From the NCBI GenBank assembly GCA_944324915.1, contig CALUYD010000008.1, forward strand, positions 1-64,000: 64,000 bases of DNA, written 5' to 3'. The position numbers were made by a program, and so were the translations under genes. This document shows, in pieces, positions 43,269 through 51,818 of the stretch. Each line of letters opens with the position of its first letter. Within the stretch, counting starts at the first letter, position 1. The notes beneath the pieces were generated by a model. It was not told the DNA's origin, did no database searches, and saw only the letters and a list, made by a program, of their open reading frames with translations. The DNA comes from Candidatus Gastranaerophilales bacterium. Its GTDB lineage: Bacteria; Cyanobacteriota; Vampirovibrionia; Gastranaerophilales; Gastranaerophilaceae.

Positions 43269-44618
43269 CTATTGTTTAATTTTAGTGCCGTTGAAGTCTG
43301 CTTTAACGGCTTTATTTTTTATATAAGAAATTGCTTCATCTTTTGTTTTTATTTCGCCCGTAAGTTGCAATTCTTTTAATTCTTCTATGATTTCACCAAT
43401 TATTTTTGATGGTTTCAAGTTTAAAATTTCCATAATTTCTCTGCCATCAAGCAAACTTTTTGGGCAATTTGCAATATCTTTCACTGATTCATAATATTTT
43501 TTTAATTCATCAAGATGATTAAGGGATTTTTCAACCATTTCCTTAGTTACTGCTTCACCTAACGCAGAAAGCCTGTCTGCTTTAGATAAAGCTATTACAT
43601 CAAGAGAATTTGCGCCTAATTTTCTAACAAATCTTGCAAATGCCTTTTTGTTATCAGCGGAATTTACAAGGCTTGCAGGATAAATATGATACCTAATCAT
43701 ATCCGTAATATAAGAAATTTGCTTGTTTGAAAATTTTAAATCCTCAAGCTCTTTTTTAGCAATTTGAGCTCCTTTTATATCATGACCAATAAAGCGATGT
43801 CTGCCAAGAGGTTCAATCGTCCAAGTTGCAGGTTTTCCAATGTCATGATAAAAAGCTGCTATTTTCAATAAAGGGTTATCTGTTTCAATATTTTTAACTG
43901 TTTCTATTGAATGATGAATTAAATCAAGATGATGATGAGAATTTGAAGGCACTCTTTTTATTTCTTTAACAAAAGGAAAAATAATCTCTAAAACCCCATT
44001 TTCATACATATCTAAAAGAGTTTCGCAAATGTATTTACCCTCAAACATTTTAATTATTTCATAATTTATTCGCTCTTTTGCAACATTATTAATCAAGAAA
44101 AATTTTTCTTTAGTGAATTTTTCCAATTCATTATCAATATTAAACCCCAATAAAGACTTAAACCTGTATAATCTTAAAAACCTTAAAGGGTCGTCAATAA
44201 AATTATCAAAATCGACCGTTCTTAAAATTTTATTTTCTATATCTTTAATGCCATTAAACGGGTCAATTATTTCTTTTTTATTTAAGTCATAAAATATTGA
44301 ATTTATTGTAAAATCACGCCTTTTTATATCTTCATCAAGATTATTATTAAGGGCTTTTGATATATCAAAATAATTTTTTTTATCTTCTAAAACTACTCTA
44401 TAAATTTCATTTTCACAATCAAGCTCAACAAAAGTCCCGTTTAATTTTTGAGCTATCTCTAGTGCTAGAGCTCTTGAATTATCCAAAACAACCAAATCTC
44501 TATCAGATGAAATTTCTTTATTTAAAAAGTAATTTCTTAAATATCCGCCTACAAGATAGACACTTTTTCCTTTAATTATTTCATCAATTGAATTTAAAAT
44601 TTCATCAAAAAACATCAT
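43269..44618 (-). CDS. cca: CCA-adding enzyme with HD domain
   Basis: 449 aa class II nucleotidyltransferase that builds or repairs the 3' CCA of tRNAs, consistent with the tRNA-Gly here lacking an encoded CCA. The catalytic head is VYLVGGYLRNYFLNKEISSDRDLVVL with its acidic pair. RRDFTINSIFYDL and the RFLRLYRFKSL neck follow, and the HD domain reads AAFYHDIGKPATW. It overlaps the upstream rsmE stop by 4 nt. Confidence 0.92.
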   Translation of the reverse strand: MMFFDEILNSIDEIIKGKSVYLVGGYLRNYFLNKEISSDRDLVVLDNSRALALEIAQKLNGTFVELDCENEIYRVVLEDKKNYFDISKALNNNLDEDIKRRDFTINSIFYDLNKKEIIDPFNGIKDIENKILRTVDFDNFIDDPLRFLRLYRFKSLLGFNIDNELEKFTKEKFFLINNVAKERINYEIIKMFEGKYICETLLDMYENGVLEIIFPFVKEIKRVPSNSHHHLDLIHHSIETVKNIETDNPLLKIAAFYHDIGKPATWTIEPLGRHRFIGHDIKGAQIAKKELEDLKFSNKQISYITDMIRYHIYPASLVNSADNKKAFARFVRKLGANSLDVIALSKADRLSALGEAVTKEMVEKSLNHLDELKKYYESVKDIANCPKSLLDGREIMEILNLKPSKIIGEIIEELKELQLTGEIKTKDEAISYIKNKAVKADFNGTKIKQ

Positions 44619-45340
44619 TCAATCCTCGAAATTATATTAGATATACCGGCAACTACTGCATTTGGTGCTTTATATATCATTTTTCCTAATGTAGCTAATT
44701 TATAATTTTGAGATATAAAATAATCAAATTCACTATCCGAAAAACCGCCCTCAGGACCAATAACTACAGCAATTTCAGAGTTTTTATCCAAATCAAGACA
44801 GCATTCATTTAAGGTTGTATTTTCAAATTTTTCAGCAAAAATTATAATATTTTCTTTTTTGAATTTTGATAAAACATCTTTTAGTTTTGCTATTTGCTCA
44901 ATTTCAACCATATCAGCTCTTTCGCATTGTTTGAAATTTTCAGATGCAACTTTAATCCATTTTTCAACTTTACCTTTAAGAGAACTTAAAGAAACAGAAA
45001 CATTATCAGAAATAACAGGATAAATTTTCTTAACCCCTGTTTGAGTAGCATTTGCTATTAAAAGATTTTGAGCATCTGATGCTAAAATTGATTGAATAAG
45101 GGATATATTAACCCCTAAAACCCTATCAGAAACAGTTTTTTTAATTATTTTTGCACTTAAATTTTTCTTAGAAACCTCTAAAACTTCGCATAAATATACA
45201 TTTTTTTCATTATCGATAAATTTAACTTTTTGATTAGGCTTTATTCTTAGAACTTTTGTCAGATGAAAAAAGTTCTCATTGTCGCTAAGTTCAATTATAT
45301 CGTTTTTTATTTCTTCTTTTTTAATTAAAAAATGTGGCAT
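44615..45340 (-). CDS. rsmE: 16S rRNA (uracil-1498-N3)-methyltransferase
   Basis: 241 aa SPOUT-fold enzyme. VVIGPEGGFSDSEFDYF near residue 195 and the ANATQTGVKKIYPV segment are diagnostic. It methylates U1498 of 16S rRNA. It is the first gene of the pair with cca. Confidence 0.95.
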   Translation of the reverse strand: MPHFLIKKEEIKNDIIELSDNENFFHLTKVLRIKPNQKVKFIDNEKNVYLCEVLEVSKKNLSAKIIKKTVSDRVLGVNISLIQSILASDAQNLLIANATQTGVKKIYPVISDNVSVSLSSLKGKVEKWIKVASENFKQCERADMVEIEQIAKLKDVLSKFKKENIIIFAEKFENTTLNECCLDLDKNSEIAVVIGPEGGFSDSEFDYFISQNYKLATLGKMIYKAPNAVVAGISNIISRIE

Positions 45341-45478
45341 AGTAAGTATATTTTAACATAAAATAACAAATTTCTAATACAAATAGAGGATATTTTTAAA
45401 AAACAATAAAGTGACTAAAAAACAATAATATCAATGCTTTTAATTTAATTCTATAACTAAAGTATTAGAAATTTAAAC

Positions 45479-45505
45479 TAAAGTATAAAAAATAAAAAAC
45501 GATAT
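45479..45505 (+). promoter_or_regulatory. Sigma-28-like promoter of flagellin
   Basis: TAAAGT (45479-45484), then 13 nt, then AACGATAT. The spacing matches the E. coli FliA consensus (TAAAGT-N13-GCCGATAA). The CGATA core is retained. Confidence 0.55.
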
Positions 45506-45535
45506 AGCGAATATAACTTAGATGGAGAGAAAAAA

Positions 45536-46522
45536 ATGGCTATTACTTTAGGAACAAACATCCCGTCCTATACAGCCCGAGTTAATCTAAACAGTGTTAC
45601 AGATAGTTTGACTAAAACAATGGAAAAACTATCAACAGGTTTAAAGATTAATAAAGCGGCTGATGATGCGGCAGGTCTTGTTATTTCAGAAAACATGGAG
45701 GCTTTAATTCGAGCTTCTAAACAAGCACAAGCAAACATTCAAAATGCAACCAGCTTTTTAGCAATTGCAGAAGACGGTATGGTATCAATTTCAGATCATT
45801 TCCAAAGAATTAATGATTTGTTAGTTAATATGGCAAACGACACTAACGACATTAACTCAAGAACAGCTTCCGCAAGAGAAATTATGGAACGATTAGATGA
45901 AATCGATAGACTTGCGGATAGCACAAACTTCAACGGCAAAACAATGCTGGATGGAAGTGTTGATTCAATAGTTGTTCAAATGGGTCCTGATGAAGAAACC
46001 ACTTCAATTCTTGATATATCCGCCGCTCTTAGCGATTGTCACATTGAATCATTAAAAGCAAAATTACCGGGTAATTTAAACCCTGATGCATTGGTGCTTG
46101 ATACGGGAGATATTATTATTCCAAAAGATGAAGTTCAAGCAGACGGAACCATAGAAACAAAATATTACTATGAAAAAGACGGAACAGAATACAATGGCGC
46201 TACAACAGGACTTGATTCAGCTTTTGATCCAACAAACGTTAATTGCAGAGCTTATTTAGGCACAGTACAAGATGCAATAGCAGAATTATCAACAAGACGT
46301 GGTCTTTTAGGTGCTTATGAAAACAGAATGGATAGTTCTTATGATTCTATGACAACAAGAATTGAATCTCTAGAATCAGCAAAAAGTGTATATACAGATA
46401 CAGATATTGCGCAAGAAGCAACAAATATGACAACTCAACAAATCATGCAACAATATAACGTTGCAATCCTTGCAAATGCAAATACAATACCTCAATTAGC
46501 GCTATCTTTGCTAGGCGGTTAA
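45536..46522 (+). CDS. fliC: Flagellin
   Basis: 328 aa. Flagellin N-terminus (LGTNIPSYTARVNLNSVTDS; KLSTGLKINKAADDAAGLVI) and C-terminus (TDIAQEATNMTTQQIMQQYN, ANTIPQLALSLLGG) are clear. The central variable region is short (~130-235), so the surface domain is small. GGAGAG is the ribosome site. The gene stands alone with a terminator. It shows that the organism is, or was, flagellated. No other flagellar gene is in this window. Confidence 0.95.
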   Translation: MAITLGTNIPSYTARVNLNSVTDSLTKTMEKLSTGLKINKAADDAAGLVISENMEALIRASKQAQANIQNATSFLAIAEDGMVSISDHFQRINDLLVNMANDTNDINSRTASAREIMERLDEIDRLADSTNFNGKTMLDGSVDSIVVQMGPDEETTSILDISAALSDCHIESLKAKLPGNLNPDALVLDTGDIIIPKDEVQADGTIETKYYYEKDGTEYNGATTGLDSAFDPTNVNCRAYLGTVQDAIAELSTRRGLLGAYENRMDSSYDSMTTRIESLESAKSVYTDTDIAQEATNMTTQQIMQQYNVAILANANTIPQLALSLLGG

Positions 46523-46548
46523 CAATTTAATTTTTTTCTCTCCGTAAG

Positions 46549-46577
46549 GCTCGCTCTTAAAAAAGGGCGAGTTTTTT
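46549..46577 (+). terminator. Terminator after flagellin
   Basis: CTCGCTC and GGGCGAG pair (one G-U) around a TTAA-AAAA loop, followed by TTTTTT. Confidence 0.8.
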
Positions 46578-46580
46578 GAT

Positions 46581-46609
46581 TTGCAAAAAAAAATATTTTT
46601 GCGTATTAT
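46581..46609 (+). promoter_or_regulatory. Sigma-70-type promoter of rpsT
   Basis: TTGCAA (46581-46586), 17 nt, TATTAT (46604-46609). The leader to the ATG is about 55 nt. Confidence 0.65.
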
Positions 46610-46668
46610 ATATGTACTCACTCAAACCTCGCAGATAACGTAAGTTATTTTTGTGAAAGGAAGAAAAA

Positions 46669-46938
46669 ATGGCAAATATTAAATCTGCAAAAAAAAGAGT
46701 GCTTATCGCTCAAAGAAACACTGAAAGAAACGTTGCTTTCAAAACATCTATCAAAACTGCTGTTAAAAAAGTTTTAGCTTGTGCAGCAAGCGAAGATAGA
46801 GCTGAATTAAACGCTTTACTTTCAAAAGTATATCAATTATGCGATAAAGCAGCAGGGAAAGGTATTCTTCATAAAAATACCGCTGCCAGAAAAAAATCAA
46901 GATTAACTAAAGCAGTTAACAAAATTATCGCTAAATAG
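46669..46938 (+). CDS. rpsT: 30S ribosomal protein S20
   Basis: 89 aa, lysine/arginine-rich helical protein starting MANIKSAKKRVLIAQRNTERN and ending KSRLTKAVNKIIAK. It binds 16S rRNA early in 30S assembly. AAGGAAG precedes the ATG. Confidence 0.96.
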   Translation: MANIKSAKKRVLIAQRNTERNVAFKTSIKTAVKKVLACAASEDRAELNALLSKVYQLCDKAAGKGILHKNTAARKKSRLTKAVNKIIAK

Positions 46939-46956
46939 TTAATTTTAATTTTATTT

Positions 46957-46993
46957 AAAAACCCTCTGAAATTCATTACTTCAGAGGGTTTTA
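46957..46993 (+). terminator. Bidirectional terminator between rpsT and the symporter
   Basis: AAAACCCTCTGA and TCAGAGGGTTTT form a 12 bp stem. T-runs occur on both sides. Confidence 0.85.
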
Positions 46994-47009
46994 TTTATTT
47001 TAAATTATC

Positions 47010-48512
47010 TTATGCAGATTTTTGAAAAAGATTATGTCTTTTACAATAATCGGCTAAATCCCTTTTAATTTCAGGACATAGTACATATAAAACTATAATA
47101 TTTGGAACACACATTGATATCATCATCGCATCTGTTATTTCAATAATTGATTTAACATTCATAACAGAACCTATAATGATAAATAAACAATATATTAAGT
47201 TGAACGCAATAACACGTTTTTTACCTTCACCGAATAAAAATGTCCATGCTTTTTGTCCGTAATATGCCCAAGAAATCAATGTTGACATTGCAAACATTAC
47301 TGCAATTAAAGATAAAATTACAGGGAAAAATGGAATTACAGATTGAAAAGCATTTGAAGCTAATTCGATACCTGAAATTTGCTTAGCTGCGTGCGTACAA
47401 GCTCCGGAAAATACGATAGCGAATGAAGTAAATAAGCACAAAACACCTGTTAGGAATGTTTCTAATAATGCAACAAAACCTTGAGAAACAGGTTCTTTTG
47501 TTTGAGCTGCAGCATATACAATAGCAGCGGCACCTGTTCCGGCTTCATTTGATTGAACAGAACGCCTTAAACCTATGATTATCGTACCCAATACACCGCC
47601 TGCGACAGCTGTCGGATGAAATGCTTCACGCACAATTAGCGCTAATGCACTTGGAATATGAGTGAAGTTTGCAAAAATTACAATCAAACCTGCAATTATA
47701 TACATAGCGCACATTGTAGGAGTTAAAATTGTTGTAACTCTAGCTATTCCTTTAATTCCGCCAAATACAACCAGACCAATTAAAATCGCTGCTATTAAAC
47801 CTAAAATCCAAGCATAACCATGGAAAAAGCTATTTTGTCCGCCTGTTATAAATATTATTTGATGAACGGTTTGATTAATTTGTATCATATTTCCGCCTGT
47901 GATACCGCCACCGATACACAATATTGCAAATAAAACAGATAAAAATTGACCTAGGGGGCGCATTTTCTTTCTTGTTAAACCATGTGCAATATAGTGCATA
48001 GGTCCGCCTGAAACAGAACCGTCTTCGTTAAATCTTCTATATTTAACAGCTAATGTTGCTTCAACGAATTTAATTGACATACCCAAAAGAGCGCCTGTAA
48101 AAATCCAAAAAGCAGCACCAGGACCCCCGATTGATATTGAAATTGCAACACCTGCAATACTACCTATACCGATTGTACCTGATAGAGCAGTAGCAAGAGC
48201 CTGAAAAGATGATACTTCACCACATCCATGCCCGTGTTTATCACTTGGTTTTGCAACTATATCAATAGCATGTTTAAAACCCCAAACACAAATGCCTTTA
48301 AAATAAATCGTAAAGAATATTCCGGCAATTAAAATCCAGAAAATTATCAAAGGAACTTTTGTACCGAAAAAGTTAATTTGATAGAAAATAATGCTGGCAA
48401 TAAAATCTGTAATAGGAGCTACTTTGTTATCAATAAAAGCATCGATATTCAACGCAAAAGCTCGACTTGTACACATGACTATTGCCATAAATAAGGCTAG
48501 TAATTTACTCAT
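47010..48512 (-). CDS. Sodium:alanine/glycine symporter (AGCS family)
   Basis: 500 aa with about 11-12 transmembrane segments. The family signature GGPGAAFWIFTGALLGM, NEAGTGAAAIVYAAAQTKEP and KYRRFNEDGSVSGGPMHY are clear. It uses the sodium gradient to import alanine or glycine, as is known for the family. An extra N-terminal hydrophobic stretch (LLALFMAIVMCTSRAFA) looks like a signal peptide and is uncommon. It is a single gene. Confidence 0.9.
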   Translation of the reverse strand: MSKLLALFMAIVMCTSRAFALNIDAFIDNKVAPITDFIASIIFYQINFFGTKVPLIIFWILIAGIFFTIYFKGICVWGFKHAIDIVAKPSDKHGHGCGEVSSFQALATALSGTIGIGSIAGVAISISIGGPGAAFWIFTGALLGMSIKFVEATLAVKYRRFNEDGSVSGGPMHYIAHGLTRKKMRPLGQFLSVLFAILCIGGGITGGNMIQINQTVHQIIFITGGQNSFFHGYAWILGLIAAILIGLVVFGGIKGIARVTTILTPTMCAMYIIAGLIVIFANFTHIPSALALIVREAFHPTAVAGGVLGTIIIGLRRSVQSNEAGTGAAAIVYAAAQTKEPVSQGFVALLETFLTGVLCLFTSFAIVFSGACTHAAKQISGIELASNAFQSVIPFFPVILSLIAVMFAMSTLISWAYYGQKAWTFLFGEGKKRVIAFNLIYCLFIIIGSVMNVKSIIEITDAMMISMCVPNIIVLYVLCPEIKRDLADYCKRHNLFQKSA

Positions 48513-48651
48513 AATCCATAAACCCTTTCTCGTTTTGTGGGTAGGTCAATCGTAACAAGAATATATTGAAATTACCATTTTTTAAATCAATATTTTAACA
48601 TTTTGTAAATAAACCATGGGTTTTTGAATGTTTTTATATTATCCTATTCCT

Positions 48652-49422
48652 ATGAAAATTATAAATAAATTACTGATTTTAATAGCATTATTATTAAATT
48701 TTAGCGGATTTTCAAAAGAGGTTAAATTAATTCATATTACAGATATTAATTTGACAGAAAAAAATGCATATAAGCTCCAAGATACAATTGAAGAAATCAA
48801 TATGTTCAAAGATGTTGATTTTGTTATTTTTGGAGGAAACAATATTGCAAAAGCGGACATAAATTACCTAAACACTTTTGTATATCTACTAAAAAAAGTA
48901 AATAAAAAAGCATACGTTCTTTTAGGTTCAAACGATGTCTATTCTCCAAGCGGAATAGATAAAAAATATTACCTTAAAAAAATTGCAAAAGGTGAATTTC
49001 TGCACAGCACAAAACCAAACTATACTTTCAAAAAAAATGGATATGTTTTTGTTGTGATGGATGGTTCAAAGCAATATTTTAAATCTTCAAACGGCTATTA
49101 TGGCAAAGAAGAACTCGTTTGGCTTGAAAAAACTCTTGAAAAAAATAAAAAAGAAAGAGTTATTATTCTGCAACATTTTCCTTTGTTAGAAAACTCATCA
49201 AAATGGCTTGAAACAGCAAAAACTGAAGAATACAATGAAATATTAAAAAAATATAATAATGTAAAAGTTATAATTTCAGGTCATTACGGCACAAACGAAG
49301 AAATTAAAAAAGACGGAATTTATCATATAATCACAGAAAACTATTCTAAACGAGGCGGATATAAAATCATAGAAATTGACCTCGATTATGATTATATTGG
49401 AACATATTTAGTTAGAGATTAG
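48652..49422 (+). CDS. Secreted metallophosphoesterase-like protein with altered metal ligands
   Basis: About 256 aa from the ATG at 48652, which follows TATTAT by 9 nt and starts a signal peptide (MKIINKLLILIALLLNFSGF). The calcineurin-like fold is clear, but the motifs deviate: HITDIN where D-x-H is usual, FGGNN for GD, LGSNDV for GNHD, and GHYG for GHxH; only QHFPL is normal. Catalysis is doubtful, so it may be a binding protein. It ends 4 bp inside recG. Confidence 0.75.
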   Translation: MKIINKLLILIALLLNFSGFSKEVKLIHITDINLTEKNAYKLQDTIEEINMFKDVDFVIFGGNNIAKADINYLNTFVYLLKKVNKKAYVLLGSNDVYSPSGIDKKYYLKKIAKGEFLHSTKPNYTFKKNGYVFVVMDGSKQYFKSSNGYYGKEELVWLEKTLEKNKKERVIILQHFPLLENSSKWLETAKTEEYNEILKKYNNVKVIISGHYGTNEEIKKDGIYHIITENYSKRGGYKIIEIDLDYDYIGTYLVRD

Positions 49423-51809
49423 CCTCTGAATAAATTGTTTGCTTCAACCTCATTTTTTAAATAAGGATAGTTGTTTATATCTTCTTTTTCAACAAATTCC
49501 ATAGCGCAAGCTCTGGCATGTTCTAATATTTCAGAGTCATTCACTAAATCTGCAAGTTTAAAATCAGGTAAACCCGATTGTCGAGTTCCTAAAAATTCTC
49601 CGGGGCCTCTTAATTCTAAATCTCTTTGAGAAATAATAAAACCGTCATTTGTTCGTGTCATAATTTCAAGACGCTTTTTAACTTCATTACTCATATTTTG
49701 AGCAATTAAAGCACAATATGATTGATTATCGCTTCTTCCTACGCGTCCTCTTAATTGGTGTAGTTGAGATAAACCAAAACGCTCGGCATTTTCAATAACT
49801 ATAACAGTAGCATTAGGATTATCGACCCCAACTTCAACAACAGTTGTTGAAACTAAAATATCATAAAGACCATTTTTAAAATCATTCATCACTTTATCTT
49901 TTTCATCGCTTGACATTTTGCCATGTAAAAGACCGATTTTATATTGGCTAAATTCGCCTTCTTGAAGTTTTTGAGCTTCCAAAGTCGCAGCTTTAGCGCT
50001 AATTGCTTCCGATTCTTCAATTAAAGGGTAGACAATATATGCTTGATGTTTAAAGAAAATTTCTTTTTTAATTAAATCATAGATTTTTTTTCTTTCTTGC
50101 ACCCCGCCAAGAGTTGTTATTATTGGTTTTCTGCCCTTTGGAAGCTCATCTATAATACTAACATCTAAATCACCATGCAAAGTTAAAGCTAAAGTTCTTG
50201 GAATTGGAGTTGCTGTCATATTAAGCATTTGAGGCATTTTTCCTTTATTTAGCAGAGCATTTCTTTGCTTAACGCCAAATCTATGTTGCTCATCAACTAC
50301 AACAACACCGAGGTTATTAAATTCAATTCCTTCTTGAATTAGCGCATGAGTTCCAACTGCAACGTGGATTTGACCGTTTTTAAGGTTTAAATTCATTTCT
50401 TTTTTTATTTTTGCACTGTTTTTTCCAACAAATAAACCAACGCTAAGTCCTAAGGGTAAAAGCCAAGATGAAAAATTCTTGTAATGTTGTATTGCTAAAA
50501 TTTCAGTCGGCGCCATAATAGCCCCTTGGTAACCGTTTTCAATAGCGCACAATAGCGCAACACAAGCAACTACGGTTTTTCCTGAACCTACATCACCTTG
50601 TAAAAGCCTTTGCATAGGAGAGGTTGAATTTAAATCTTTTATAATCTCATCAATTGCTTTTTTCTGCCCTTTTGTTAATTCAAAAGGAAGATTTTTTATA
50701 AATTTATCAACCAACCCGCCTTCTTTTATCTCAAGTTTAATTGACTCATTTTTATTGTTTTCTTTTCTCAAAAGAGCTAAATTCAACTGCATTGAAAACA
50801 ATTCTTCAAAAACAAGTCTTTTTCTTGCATTTTCAACTTCTTCCAAAGAATGAGGTTTATGCATATCAATAATAGCTTCTTTTTTAGAAATAAATTTAAA
50901 TTTATCAATTAAATACTTTGGCAGGGGTTCATAAATTTTATCTTGAAATTTTAAAAGCGCATTTTGTATAGCATTTGTTAAAGTTCTGGGGTTCAACCCT
51001 TCGCATAGCGTATATATAGGAACAATATTATTTTTATTAATATCAACTTCAGCGCCTTTTCCTAAAACTTGAATTGTTGCTTTATCCAGAGTTATTCTTG
51101 AATTATATTCATCAAATTTAACCTTACCTAAAGCTAAAACCATTGAATTTAGAGGATACATTTGCTTGTAGTGTTCAATAATTTTTCTGTTGTTTGTTTT
51201 AGTGAAGAAATTTATAGATAAAACCCCTGTTGAATCTTTAATATAAACATTAAAAATAGTTAGTTTTTTAGGCGTTGTATAATGATGAACACGAACAATC
51301 TCGCCATAAACGGAAACTTGCTCGCCTAATTTTAAATCTTTAATTTTATTTTGTCCTAAATAATCAAGATATTTTCTTGGATAATATTCAATCAAATCTT
51401 TTACTTTAAAAATACCAATTTTATTAAATAATTTTGCTATTTGAGGACCAACTCCTTTTACAAAATCAACATTAATTTCTTCGATTTCATCACTAAAATT
51501 TTGCTCTAATTTAGGCTCTTTTTTTTCTTTGGGTTTAATTAATTTTCTCAATCTTGCAAATGTTTCAAGAGTTTTATCTATTGTATATTTGCGATTATAA
51601 ACGCTATCTATATGATAGCTTTCAAATAAATTAATTAAATGAGCAATATTGGGCTTTTCAACTTTATTTATATTTTTTAAAACATCGTATAAAGTTTTAA
51701 TCATAAATTTTGAAAAATTGCTTTTTTTGCCGTCAAAATCTATGTATTGGTATTTTACCTCCAACGTTACAGCTTGTTTTATTTTTTCGTATATTTCATC
51801 AAAACTCAA
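49419..51809 (-). CDS. recG: ATP-dependent DNA helicase RecG
   Basis: 796 aa, longer than the ~690 aa of E. coli RecG because of an N-terminal extension of ~115 residues. It reads VTLEVKYQYIDFDGKKSNFS and resembles the extension in cyanobacterial RecG. The wedge domain begins near VKGVGPQIAKLFNKIGI. Helicase motifs: GDVGSGKTVVA near residue 406, DEQHRFG, TATPIPRTLA, and QLRGRVGRSDNQSYC. It remodels stalled forks. The cyclase gene is 9 nt upstream, so they are probably cotranscribed. Confidence 0.93.
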   Translation of the reverse strand: MSFDEIYEKIKQAVTLEVKYQYIDFDGKKSNFSKFMIKTLYDVLKNINKVEKPNIAHLINLFESYHIDSVYNRKYTIDKTLETFARLRKLIKPKEKKEPKLEQNFSDEIEEINVDFVKGVGPQIAKLFNKIGIFKVKDLIEYYPRKYLDYLGQNKIKDLKLGEQVSVYGEIVRVHHYTTPKKLTIFNVYIKDSTGVLSINFFTKTNNRKIIEHYKQMYPLNSMVLALGKVKFDEYNSRITLDKATIQVLGKGAEVDINKNNIVPIYTLCEGLNPRTLTNAIQNALLKFQDKIYEPLPKYLIDKFKFISKKEAIIDMHKPHSLEEVENARKRLVFEELFSMQLNLALLRKENNKNESIKLEIKEGGLVDKFIKNLPFELTKGQKKAIDEIIKDLNSTSPMQRLLQGDVGSGKTVVACVALLCAIENGYQGAIMAPTEILAIQHYKNFSSWLLPLGLSVGLFVGKNSAKIKKEMNLNLKNGQIHVAVGTHALIQEGIEFNNLGVVVVDEQHRFGVKQRNALLNKGKMPQMLNMTATPIPRTLALTLHGDLDVSIIDELPKGRKPIITTLGGVQERKKIYDLIKKEIFFKHQAYIVYPLIEESEAISAKAATLEAQKLQEGEFSQYKIGLLHGKMSSDEKDKVMNDFKNGLYDILVSTTVVEVGVDNPNATVIVIENAERFGLSQLHQLRGRVGRSDNQSYCALIAQNMSNEVKKRLEIMTRTNDGFIISQRDLELRGPGEFLGTRQSGLPDFKLADLVNDSEILEHARACAMEFVEKEDINNYPYLKNEVEANNLFRG

Positions 51810-51818
51810 ATATCAACC

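Noticed and set aside
48513-48651. Glycine or other riboswitch before the AGCS symporter
   Set aside because: No conserved riboswitch core or paired helices could be drawn.
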